Positions 47,944-57,064 of a stretch of DNA of 64,000 nt are shown one piece after another. A model generated the notes under the pieces. That model had not been told where the DNA came from, made no database searches, and worked only from the letters and a program-made list of their open reading frames with translations. This DNA comes from Clostridiales bacterium (GTDB lineage Bacteria > Bacillota > Clostridia > Peptostreptococcales > Anaerovoracaceae), in the NCBI GenBank assembly GCA_009776955.1, contig WRMW01000008.1, positions 18,945-82,944 on the forward strand, written 5' to 3'. The translations under genes and the position numbers were made by a program. Positions within the stretch are counted from its first letter, which is position 1, and the number at the start of each line of letters is the position of its first letter.

Positions 47944-49272
47944 ATGGCAAAGAAATCACTATATGAAATGAAGCTCCCGAAAGGGTATGAGAAAAAGCTG
48001 GAAGACTTCTTCCCGATGGAACGCCGGTGCAGCAATTGCCTCGGGTGCAAGTTCGTGCCGTTCGAGAAGATCAAGAGCGACCGCTTCAGCCGCAATTGCC
48101 CGAGCGTTTGGTACTACAATTTCAATACTTACTCGGCTCGTGGACGTTTTCAGCTCGGCCAGAACATTATCGAGGACGGCTATGTAAAGTTCGAAGGACA
48201 GGCGCTTGAGGCGATATTCAATTGTCAGGCCTGCGGCGCCTGCGATGTGGGCTGCAAGATAACGCGTTTCAACCTTGAGCCGCTTGCGCACAATATCGCG
48301 CTGAAAGAGCGTGCGGTGGAGAAGGGCTTGGCCCCGGTCGAGCTTAAAGCAGCGGCGAACTCGCTGGCGAAGCAGAAGACCATGCTGCCGGATTGCAAGA
48401 AAGCGGATAGGGCGAACTGGGCTAAGGGGCTTGGACTCAAGGACGTTTCCGGCAAGGATACGGCCGAGTATGTGTTCTTCCCCGGTTGCCAATACGCATA
48501 TGACGCAGACCTCAAGAAGAAGGCCAAGACCTATGTCAAGGTGCTAAAGCAAGCCGGCGTAGACCTCGGATATCTCGGGAACCTCGATATGTGCTGCGGC
48601 GGCAGAGCCAAGCAAATGGGCTTCCGTGACGACTTCGAGGCGGCGGCTAAGGGCAACGGGGCGGCATGGGCCAAGGCTGGTGTCACCAAGATTGTCACGC
48701 CTTGCTCGGACTGTTACCACGCCATCAAGCGCCAGTACGCGCTGCTTGGCATAAAGGTCGAGGTGGTTCACGCGGTCGAGCTTATCGCAGAGTTGGTGAA
48801 GGCGAAGAAGCTCAAATTCAAGAAAAGCGTGGACAAGGCTGTCACCTATCACGATCCCTGCCACCTCGGTCGCCTCGGCGAGCCGCATGAGGACTGGAAC
48901 GGCACGGAAGTGAAGATACTCAACCAGATTCATACATGGGAGCCCGCCCGTCCGCGCTATGCCGGCACATACGGCATATATGATGCGCCGCGCGAGATAC
49001 TGGCAGCGATTCCCGGCCTGCGGCTTATCGAGATGGAGCGTTGCCGCGAGAATAGCTGGTGCTGCGGCGCCGGCGGTGGGTGTTCCGTGTTCAACCCGGA
49101 ATATTCAGACGCTATCGCATCCGAGCGCGTGACCGAAGCGCAGGCGACAGGCGCCGAAGCTATTGTGACGGCCTGCCCGTGGTGCGAAATCAACTTGAGT
49201 GGCATCGAGTCTGACAACGGCACATTCACCAATGTCGTCGACATCATCGATCTCGTCGCCAAGGCGCTGTAG
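47944..49272 (+). CDS. (Fe-S)-binding CCG-domain protein (HdrD/GlcF-like)
   Basis: CQACGACDVGCK ferredoxin-like motif; CCG motifs MCCGGRAKQ and SWCCGAGGG. Confidence 0.87.
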   Translation: MAKKSLYEMKLPKGYEKKLEDFFPMERRCSNCLGCKFVPFEKIKSDRFSRNCPSVWYYNFNTYSARGRFQLGQNIIEDGYVKFEGQALEAIFNCQACGACDVGCKITRFNLEPLAHNIALKERAVEKGLAPVELKAAANSLAKQKTMLPDCKKADRANWAKGLGLKDVSGKDTAEYVFFPGCQYAYDADLKKKAKTYVKVLKQAGVDLGYLGNLDMCCGGRAKQMGFRDDFEAAAKGNGAAWAKAGVTKIVTPCSDCYHAIKRQYALLGIKVEVVHAVELIAELVKAKKLKFKKSVDKAVTYHDPCHLGRLGEPHEDWNGTEVKILNQIHTWEPARPRYAGTYGIYDAPREILAAIPGLRLIEMERCRENSWCCGAGGGCSVFNPEYSDAIASERVTEAQATGAEAIVTACPWCEINLSGIESDNGTFTNVVDIIDLVAKAL

Positions 49273-49289
49273 GAAAGGAGGAAAGAATT

Positions 49290-50951
49290 ATGGCATTATC
49301 AAGGGATTTTTTCAGGGCGCTGGAAGATATCGTCGGCAAACGCAATGTTTCCGAAGACCCGGCAGTGACTGAAAATTATCGCTGCATCACTGCGCAGTCC
49401 TCCGCACACTACGGCCCCGTGAACACACGGACGCCGAAGCCGCTTGCGGTCGTACTGCCCGGAAGCACGGAAGAGGTGCAGCAGGTCGTCAGGCTTTGCA
49501 ACAAGTACAAGGTCGAGTTCAAGGCCGCGACCACGTTCTGGGCGGCGATGGGCTTTATCGGCAGCGACAACGCGATACAGATAGACCTTATAAGGATGCA
49601 GGGCATCGAAATCGACGAAAAGAACATGATTGCGGTGGTTGACCCGTTCGCGATCGGCGGTACGGTGCAGGTTGAGGCGATGAAGAGAGGGCTCAATTGC
49701 AATGTGGCAGGCGTCGGCTGTTCGAGTTCCACGCTGGCGGGCACCGCAGGCTGGGTCGGGTTCGGCCCCAGCTCCATATTTATGGGCATAGCCAGCGAGA
49801 ATCTGCTGGGCGCGGAGTGGGTGCTTCCTGACGGCGAGATATTGCGTACAGGCACGCTCGGCGCGGAGGGTGAATGGTTTTGCGGCGAAGGCCCTGGGCC
49901 GAGCACGCGCGGCATGCTACGTGGCTGGATGGGTACGGCTGGCACCATGGGCGTTTGTACGAGGATCGCCATACGCCTGCACCCCTGGCCCGGCCCCAAG
50001 TGGATACCGGTGCGCGGCACGGCTCCGCTCTATATGGCGGACGGCCTCGACAACGTACGTGCCTATACGGTCTGCCTTCCCGACTGGGAAGCGTACGCGA
50101 AATTGTTCCAGCTTTTCTACGAAGCGGACATCTGCTACCTTGCGCACAGGCAGTTCAATATGTTCGGGCGCGACATCAAGACCGCGATGGTGGAGATATT
50201 TACGCATCCTGAGCTGCAATTCCGCGATATTCCGCGCCTTGTGGAAGACCCGTATCTCAAGGAGCAGAACGCCCAGATGAAGGTCGATGTCCAGATAGTC
50301 ATGGCGGGCTTTTCGGATCGCGACCTCGACTATAAGGAGAAAGCGTTTGACGCCATCCTTGCGAAAGTCGGCGCGCATAAGTCCGAGTATTATCTGCAAC
50401 AAGATATCGAGGACTTTGTAAAGCTCTATCTGCTCCGTCTTGCTCGGAAAAATTACAACTACACCCTATGTTCGTCATACGAGGGCAACTTCGGACTCCA
50501 TCCCAATGTATGGAAAGCGGCACCCTTTATGGAAGAGGCCGCTGCGCTCAAACTCAAGTGGGAGCAGGAGCACACCGGCATCGCTGCGGTGGGCGGCGAC
50601 TCCGATATGGGTTCCGTTTCGGGCATCGGCGGCGGCGGCACGACGGGCTGGGAGTTCTTTGTGCACTTCGACGCTTTCGATCAGGAGTCCATCAAGAATG
50701 CGGATGCCCATATCGAAGATACCCAGAGGTGGATGTTCGAGAAAGGCCTTGGTGTGGACTTCGGACGCTGGAACGCGGATTGCCGCAAGAACAGCGGTTA
50801 CAGCTACACACAGGATGAGCACGACGCTATGTACAGCAAGCTCCCGCAGCCAGGGATAGCCACATATCAGTACAAGATACGCGAGGCGTTCAACCCGAAC
50901 CGACTGGGTGGAAGCTACTACAAGACCATGACCCCGCCAGAGTGCAAGTAG
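49290..50951 (+). CDS. FAD-binding oxidoreductase (VAO family, 4-cresol dehydrogenase-like)
   Basis: PLAVVLPGSTEEVQQVVRLCNKYKVEFKAATTFWAAMG; VGCSSSTLAGTAGWVGFGPSS; C-terminal IREAFNPNRLGGSYY. Confidence 0.83.
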   Translation: MALSRDFFRALEDIVGKRNVSEDPAVTENYRCITAQSSAHYGPVNTRTPKPLAVVLPGSTEEVQQVVRLCNKYKVEFKAATTFWAAMGFIGSDNAIQIDLIRMQGIEIDEKNMIAVVDPFAIGGTVQVEAMKRGLNCNVAGVGCSSSTLAGTAGWVGFGPSSIFMGIASENLLGAEWVLPDGEILRTGTLGAEGEWFCGEGPGPSTRGMLRGWMGTAGTMGVCTRIAIRLHPWPGPKWIPVRGTAPLYMADGLDNVRAYTVCLPDWEAYAKLFQLFYEADICYLAHRQFNMFGRDIKTAMVEIFTHPELQFRDIPRLVEDPYLKEQNAQMKVDVQIVMAGFSDRDLDYKEKAFDAILAKVGAHKSEYYLQQDIEDFVKLYLLRLARKNYNYTLCSSYEGNFGLHPNVWKAAPFMEEAAALKLKWEQEHTGIAAVGGDSDMGSVSGIGGGGTTGWEFFVHFDAFDQESIKNADAHIEDTQRWMFEKGLGVDFGRWNADCRKNSGYSYTQDEHDAMYSKLPQPGIATYQYKIREAFNPNRLGGSYYKTMTPPECK

Positions 50952-50982
50952 TAGGGTCAGGAAAAGCAAAAGTTTTCAATAA

Positions 50983-51008
50983 GGGAGTCCCTCTTAACGG
51001 AGGGACTT
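50983..51008. terminator. Bidirectional terminator-like hairpin overlapping the tetR stop codon
   Basis: AGTCCCTC-ttaacg-GAGGGACT between convergent operons. Confidence 0.55.
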
Positions 51009-51575
51009 CTTTGCGAGAGCGATATACTCGTCCATCTTTGCGGCGAGGTCGTATTTGCCCCGTGCGAGCACCCAGTCGAATAGCAGGCCTCTTGCCACAA
51101 TAAGCAGATAATCCACAACAAGGTCTTCGGTCGTGCCATCTCCGAACATGCCGTCGGCTATTGCCGCGTTTACAAGCCTGTGAAGGCAGACGTACATATA
51201 GCGGTCTTTGTCGAGGAAGAACTCCCCTTGGGTTTTCAGGATTGTGCCTGTGGGTTCATGCCCTTGCTCCACATGGAACTTTGCGTAATAGCGGAAGAAT
51301 GTGTCGATATCGGCGGCTACATCGCCGGAAAACTCCGGCGCGACCGTTTCCTCGTAGTAATAGTCTATCTGCTTGAACAGCTCCACCATGATGTCGGATT
51401 TTGAATTGAAATAATGATAAAACGCGCCGACCGAAACCCCTGCTTTCTTGCAGATCTCCTCGATTGTCACATTGTCGTAGCCATAGGCGTTTATAAGTTT
51501 TGCGGCGTTGTAAAAGAGCTTTTTGCGAGTCTTGATGGCTCTCAGCGAGCGATCAGTCAGGGGTTTTCTTGGCAA
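50994..51575 (-). CDS. TetR/AcrR family transcriptional regulator
   Basis: AIKTRKKLFYNAAKLINAYGYDNVTIEEICKKAGVSVGAFYHYFNSKSDIM; TTG start directly after upstream stop. Confidence 0.93.
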   Translation of the reverse strand: MPRKPLTDRSLRAIKTRKKLFYNAAKLINAYGYDNVTIEEICKKAGVSVGAFYHYFNSKSDIMVELFKQIDYYYEETVAPEFSGDVAADIDTFFRYYAKFHVEQGHEPTGTILKTQGEFFLDKDRYMYVCLHRLVNAAIADGMFGDGTTEDLVVDYLLIVARGLLFDWVLARGKYDLAAKMDEYIALAKKSLR

Positions 51576-54149
51576 TTACTTGTCCTCCATTAGCTGTTCG
51601 ACCTCGGCCATTTTGCCGTCGGCCAACTCCTTTGATATAAAGACTATACCACATTCTGGGCAGCGTTTGACCTCGTGGGAGAAAGTCATGCCCATATATG
51701 CGAACACTGTGTTTTTTTGTGCGAGAGGGATGTCGCACTTGGCGCAGATCCATTCGTTTTTGGGGGGGGTGATGGGGGGGTGACCAGGGGGTTGAGGGTG
51801 ACAGGTGGGGTCACTGGCGGCGGAGGTTGCTCCAGTCGCGGGGCGGTCACCGCCGGAAAAACGCATACGGTGGCTCCATGTGTCTATGATGGCGTAGGCT
51901 TGGGGTGTGTGTGCGGGAGCGGCGGCCGTGGGGGTGGCGGTCGGCGCCGTGTACTGCGCCCAGGTGGTAACGACATCGCGTATGAGGCAGCATTGCCGCA
52001 GTTCGCCGCCGTTCGGCGTTCCGTCCGGCAGGATAAAAAACTCGCCGCTTTGCTCGGCCTTGTATATCGCTTCTTTAAGGTCGTCGGCGAGTATAAGCCT
52101 GCCATCCATTTCGTGGGTGAGCGCAGGCGGGATGTCTATGCGCATGGCATCCCACAGGTTTTGGGCGGGGTCGTAGGCTTTGCCCTCGTAGAGCTCCATA
52201 AGCATGGCTTTGGTGCGTAATGCATTGTCGCGCCGTGCTTGCAGGCTTTCGCCTGCGGGGGTCTGCGGGTTTTGAGACCCGTCTGCCGATTCCGACAGCA
52301 CGAGGTCAAGTATATGCGCGTGCTCCTTGCCCTCCAAGGCGAAAGACCCTGCACAGTTCACGCAATACACTAGGTAGGGCGCTTCATCTGCCGAGCGTCT
52401 GTTTTCGACTATCACGTCGTACAGCTTAGGGTTCGCCGTTCGCATATGGCCGCCAAAGCCGCAGCAGCGGTTGCGTTCGGGAAGCTCGGTGAGTTTTATG
52501 CCGGCGTTTGTGGCGAGCTTGCGTACGGCCTGCTCCATTTCGGGGAAGTCTCTTGCGGTGCATGGGTCGAATACCGCATAGGGGGTGGCGGGGTCGTTTG
52601 CCACGGCGGGCGTTGCGGGGCTGCCTTTGCGTGTTGCGGCATCCGTTTCCGCCAGCGCTTCATAAAGCGACACGATTTCGACTTCGGGCAGAAACTCTCC
52701 GAACAGACGCATACAATAGGCGCACGCAAGTATGAACACGGGCTTCCCTGCCGCTTCCCATCTTTCGCGTATATAATGAAGCTGTTTGCGGAAGATAGCG
52801 TCCTCGCCCGCCCAATACGCAGGGACGCCGCAGCAGTCGAGCAGCACGCCCGCCCCGTACGCTTCCATTAATATAGAGGTCGTTTTTTCCGTTTGTGCGG
52901 GCGAGCGGGCGCCGAGCTTGCAGCCCGGGAAGAATATATAGCGTCGGTCGCTTCGCGAAACACCGTCTGGCAGGCCGGGCGCAAAGTACGAGCCCTCCGT
53001 GCTATGCCATTCAAGATCCCTAAGCCAGAAGTCGTGGAAGCCTTTTGGGTGCTTCCCCGTTTCCGCTCGCCCTGTCCTCGCCATGTAGAACACCTTTTCT
53101 AGGTCTATGCCTACGGGGCAGACCGCCTTGCAATGCCCGCAGAGATTGCATGAATAGGTCTGGCGGGTGAGCGAGCATGCAGAGAAGGGCGGGGCTGATT
53201 TTGTGTCGGTATATGCTTCAAGGGCTATTTTCTGCGGCCTTTTGGTGTAGCGTCCCAGCATTTCGCAAGCGTCCATGCAGATACGGCAGTCGCAGCCCAT
53301 GCAGCGTGAGGCTTCGGCGGAGGCCTCCTCCTTGGTATAGCCCGCCTCGGGGTCTGCCGCGACCACAATCGCCTTGCTCGGCTCGCCCTTATGGGCGACA
53401 TAGTGCTTTTCCGGTTTGGGCGGCGTGTCGCTGTCTTTCGGCCATTCACCGATTTGAAGCCATGTTTCAAGGGCTTTTGATTTTTCGATGCCCGCGGCTA
53501 TGGCATCCACCGCTCTGGGAGCTTCCGCAGACTCATAGCCCGCCTCCTCATCCCCCGTGGCGAAGTGTACGTAGTCAAAGCCTTCGAGCGCGGGGTCATT
53601 CTCCCCCTCTATCTCACGCCCATAGACAAAGTCCACATTGACCTGCGAGAACTGACGTTCGACTTCCTCCAGAAACTCGGCAAACTTAGGGTGCGATGCC
53701 CAGGTATAGAGCGCCTGTCCGCCACGCTCGAACACGGTCACAGGGTAGGCTTTCTGCGCCATGTTGAGGGCGAGCGAAAGACCCGACAGCCCTGCGCCGA
53801 CTATCGCGATGCTTTGGTCGCGCGGCGGTATGCGGTAGGTCTCAGGGGCACGGTCCTTGGCGAATCGCACGGCGGCAGCCTCGATGGAGCGGATGTCTAT
53901 AGGATTATCGCTTTCTATATGCCCGCGCTGGCATTCCGTACGGCAGGGCGCCTCGCATAGTTCGCTTACTATGGCGGGGAAAACCACGGCGTTGCGGTAG
54001 AGCTTGTACGCGAGCCCCCACTTCCCGTCGCGTGCGCGCGCCAGGAAAGTCCTTACGTCAAAGAAGAAAGGGCAGGGATGCGAACACGACGCGGGCTCCC
54101 CATGGAAGCACCGCGCCGTAATTGCTGTTGTGTCCTCTTGTCTCAACAC
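51576..54149 (-). CDS. Multidomain flavin/iron-sulfur oxidoreductase: GltD-like NAD(P)-binding + dicluster ferredoxin + CCG domain + C-terminal rubredoxin/zinc-ribbon-like domain
   Basis: IAIVGAGLSGLSLALNMAQKAYPVTVFERGG; CMGCDCRICMDACEM; CNLCGHCKAVCPVG; CCGVPAYWAG and CCGFGGHM; C-terminal WICAKCDIPLAQ...KRCPECGIVFISKELADGKMAEVEQLMEDK. Confidence 0.85.
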   Translation of the reverse strand: MLRQEDTTAITARCFHGEPASCSHPCPFFFDVRTFLARARDGKWGLAYKLYRNAVVFPAIVSELCEAPCRTECQRGHIESDNPIDIRSIEAAAVRFAKDRAPETYRIPPRDQSIAIVGAGLSGLSLALNMAQKAYPVTVFERGGQALYTWASHPKFAEFLEEVERQFSQVNVDFVYGREIEGENDPALEGFDYVHFATGDEEAGYESAEAPRAVDAIAAGIEKSKALETWLQIGEWPKDSDTPPKPEKHYVAHKGEPSKAIVVAADPEAGYTKEEASAEASRCMGCDCRICMDACEMLGRYTKRPQKIALEAYTDTKSAPPFSACSLTRQTYSCNLCGHCKAVCPVGIDLEKVFYMARTGRAETGKHPKGFHDFWLRDLEWHSTEGSYFAPGLPDGVSRSDRRYIFFPGCKLGARSPAQTEKTTSILMEAYGAGVLLDCCGVPAYWAGEDAIFRKQLHYIRERWEAAGKPVFILACAYCMRLFGEFLPEVEIVSLYEALAETDAATRKGSPATPAVANDPATPYAVFDPCTARDFPEMEQAVRKLATNAGIKLTELPERNRCCGFGGHMRTANPKLYDVIVENRRSADEAPYLVYCVNCAGSFALEGKEHAHILDLVLSESADGSQNPQTPAGESLQARRDNALRTKAMLMELYEGKAYDPAQNLWDAMRIDIPPALTHEMDGRLILADDLKEAIYKAEQSGEFFILPDGTPNGGELRQCCLIRDVVTTWAQYTAPTATPTAAAPAHTPQAYAIIDTWSHRMRFSGGDRPATGATSAASDPTCHPQPPGHPPITPPKNEWICAKCDIPLAQKNTVFAYMGMTFSHEVKRCPECGIVFISKELADGKMAEVEQLMEDK

Positions 54150-54164
54150 GCCACGCGATCAGGA

Positions 54165-57011
54165 CTAATGGCCGATATTGATCGGGTTGTCCTTGATGAA
54201 TTGCAATTCTTCCTCAAACTCCGAGCCGAGGAAGTATTTTGGCGGGGTAAGGCTTTCGCCTTTCTGCACCTTTTCCCATCCGGCCTTCACCTTGTCCGGC
54301 GTAGCAGGCAGCTCGTAGACGCGGACGCCTGTGGCGTTGTTGATGCCGTTGATGACCGCCATATGTTGCGAGCATTGGAAGTCCTCGGAGCAGCCGCAAG
54401 AGCCGAACGGCCCTTCGGGGCGCGGGTTCTCGACGAAGATAAGCTGCATATCGTCCGGCGTGTCCGTCGCCGTCGGCACGCCGCAGCCGATCATATTGTC
54501 GTACTTCTTCTCGGGGTGGTAGTTCTCCGACAGGGCGAAGCCTATAGAGTGGGACAGCCCGCCGTAGCCCTGGCCCTCGACCGAGAGCATATTGCCGACG
54601 GTGCCCACGTCCGCGACCGTCGTGTACCGCAGCACTTTCGTCTTGCCTGTTTCGACGTCCACCTCGACGAGTGCGGCGTTGACCGCATACATATACGTGG
54701 GGTTCTTCTCGCCCTGGCCCGTGTTGGGGTGGAGACCTGGTGGCAGGCCGATATTGAACTGGTCGTAGTGGCCGATATACTTGGTCGGAATGTTCTCGGC
54801 CGCCATTTCGTCGTGGGTGCGGTAAGTGCCGTCCGCCTTACGCATCGCGTCCATAAGCTGGTTTGCCGCGTCGATGGTGGCTCTGCCGTTCATGTAATGG
54901 GAACGGGAGGCTGCCGAAAGGCCTGAGTCAGGGCATTTGTGGCTGTCGTTCATCACGAGCCGCATCTGGGACGCCTTGACGCCGAGCGGCTCAAGCGCCT
55001 TGACCGCAAGCGTGAGTGCGCCTATGTCGCCGCCTTGCCCGACGTCCTGCCATGTGTTGTAGTGCGTGAAAGTGCCGTCAGGGTTGAGACCGAGCGCCAC
55101 TTCGCTCTTGTCGAACATTCCGATGGTGACGATAAAGCCGCCCATGCTCATGCCGACGCCAAGCTTGCGTCCGTCCTTCTTGCCGGCTTCCGCCTGCGCC
55201 TTGTACTCGTCGTAGACGGGCTTTATCTTTTCGAGCAGGTCTGGATAATAATAATCGTGGTAGGGGCAGCTGTTTATGGTGAGGTCGCCTTCGCGAGCTG
55301 CGTTCTTGTAGCGGAACTCCCACGGATCCATGCCCACGGCCTCTGCGGCCATGTCGATCAAGGCCTCTGTGGTCGTGTAGATCTGCGGCGAGCCGAAGCC
55401 CCTGTATGCGGTGTTGAAGTTGTGGTTGGACGAGCCGCCGCGGGCAAGCGCCTTGAAGTTCGGGATGTTGTAGCCGTGGAATCCGACCGACACCAAGTTG
55501 TTGAATATCTTGGAGCCGACTATGGCGTAGGCGCCGTGGTCGAGCGCGATGTCGTACTCGGCCGCGACTATCTTGCCGTCCTTGCCGACCGCTATGCGTG
55601 CGTTCGAGAACGTTGCCGAACGCTTGCCGCTGTTGTGGTTGAACTCCTTGTAAGTCATGGTCATCGTGCAGGGGCGCTTGAGCACCATCACCGCCGCAGC
55701 GACGAGCGCCATGCTGTTTGGCGTCGTGGAATAGCCGAAAGAGCCGCCTGTCGGGTTCATAACGAGGCGAAGCTTTTCTTCGTCCATGCCGAGGGCGTGC
55801 GCGATATGCTCGCGGTTCTCGCCTATGGCTTGCGACTTGCAGAGGATTGTAAGGTTGCCCTCGCTGTCATAGAAACCTTGAAGCACGTCAGGCTCTATTG
55901 GCAGATGCGGCTCGTGCTGGCTGTAAAACGAGCCTTCCGCCACGATAAGCCCGTCATCCTCAAATACCTCAAGCGTGTCCCTGCCCTTGAATACGGGTTG
56001 CTCCAAGTAAAAGTTCGGCAGATCTTTGTGGAGCTGTATGGCGTTGGGCATAAAGGACTCGACGATGTTCGCATAGGACGGCAGGGGTTCGATGTCGCAC
56101 TTGACCGCAAGGGCGGCGGCACGGGCCTCTTTCTCCGTCTCGGCGCAGACCAGAGCAAGCACGTCACCCATGCGGCTGAACTTCTCGCCGCAGATGATGG
56201 GGAACTCCGTGATGCCCTTGCCCTTGGTACGCGGGATGACCGCCGGGAAGTCTATATTGTTCGTGCCGGGGATGTCCTTTGCGAGCATCACCTTCACGAC
56301 GCCGGGCATCTTCTCGGCTTCGCTTATGTCGATATTCTTTATCTTGCCGTGCGTCGTCTCGCTGTACACGCCGACGAGGTGGAGCGTGCCTTCAGGCATC
56401 TTGAGCTTCACGTCATCGCCATAGTCGGTAAGGCCGGTGACCTTGCCGAGCGCGGCAGGGCGCGGATGCCTGCTGCCGTAAATCTCCTTTTCGCCCTCGA
56501 AGTCATAGGTGATGTCGGCCATGGTCTTTTCGCCGCGCATCACCGCCGCCGCTTCCATGACGGCGTCGACGATGGGTTTGTAGCCCGTGCAGCGGCAGAT
56601 ATTGTTGTTCTTCTTGAACCAGTCGCGTATATCCTCGCGGGTCGGCGAGGGGTTTTCCGTGAGCAGCGCGAAGGCCGACACGATAAAGCCCGGCGAGCAG
56701 AAGCCGCATTGCACGCCGCCGTATGTGATGAAGGCCTGCTGCAGAGGGTGCAGCCTGCCAGGCGCTCCGATACCTTCGATGGTGAGGATGTCGCAATGTT
56801 CGTCGACCTTTGAAATCTTGCGGGTGCAGCTGCGGACGGTCTTGCCATCCACCAGCACCGTGCATGCGCCGCAGACGCCGATATTGCAGCCGACCTTGAC
56901 GCCGGTAAGGCCGATCCTGCGTAGCACCCCCGCTAGAGTGTCCTTCTCCGTGTCCACGACAGCGTAGCGCTCGACGCCGTTGATATTGAAAGTCCTTCTC
57001 TCAAGTGTCAT
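54165..57011 (-). CDS. Molybdenum aldehyde oxidoreductase, Desulfovibrio MOP-like (two 2Fe-2S domains + Mo-binding domain in one chain)
   Basis: GLTGVKVGCNIGVCGACTVLVDGK, GGVQCGFCSPGFIVSAFALL, NNICRCTGYKPIVDAVMEAAAV, SRHPRPAALGKVTGLTDYGDDVKLKMPEGTLHL. Confidence 0.93.
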   Translation of the reverse strand: MTLERRTFNINGVERYAVVDTEKDTLAGVLRRIGLTGVKVGCNIGVCGACTVLVDGKTVRSCTRKISKVDEHCDILTIEGIGAPGRLHPLQQAFITYGGVQCGFCSPGFIVSAFALLTENPSPTREDIRDWFKKNNNICRCTGYKPIVDAVMEAAAVMRGEKTMADITYDFEGEKEIYGSRHPRPAALGKVTGLTDYGDDVKLKMPEGTLHLVGVYSETTHGKIKNIDISEAEKMPGVVKVMLAKDIPGTNNIDFPAVIPRTKGKGITEFPIICGEKFSRMGDVLALVCAETEKEARAAALAVKCDIEPLPSYANIVESFMPNAIQLHKDLPNFYLEQPVFKGRDTLEVFEDDGLIVAEGSFYSQHEPHLPIEPDVLQGFYDSEGNLTILCKSQAIGENREHIAHALGMDEEKLRLVMNPTGGSFGYSTTPNSMALVAAAVMVLKRPCTMTMTYKEFNHNSGKRSATFSNARIAVGKDGKIVAAEYDIALDHGAYAIVGSKIFNNLVSVGFHGYNIPNFKALARGGSSNHNFNTAYRGFGSPQIYTTTEALIDMAAEAVGMDPWEFRYKNAAREGDLTINSCPYHDYYYPDLLEKIKPVYDEYKAQAEAGKKDGRKLGVGMSMGGFIVTIGMFDKSEVALGLNPDGTFTHYNTWQDVGQGGDIGALTLAVKALEPLGVKASQMRLVMNDSHKCPDSGLSAASRSHYMNGRATIDAANQLMDAMRKADGTYRTHDEMAAENIPTKYIGHYDQFNIGLPPGLHPNTGQGEKNPTYMYAVNAALVEVDVETGKTKVLRYTTVADVGTVGNMLSVEGQGYGGLSHSIGFALSENYHPEKKYDNMIGCGVPTATDTPDDMQLIFVENPRPEGPFGSCGCSEDFQCSQHMAVINGINNATGVRVYELPATPDKVKAGWEKVQKGESLTPPKYFLGSEFEEELQFIKDNPINIGH

Positions 57012-57064
57012 ATTTTCTCTCCTTCGTTAAATTTACCCAATTCATACCTTATATTATGCATCCC

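Noticed and set aside
54939-56813. 624-aa ORF on + strand
   Set aside because: Fully antisense to the clear MOP-type aldehyde oxidoreductase; H/V/R-rich shadow composition typical of high-GC codon bias.
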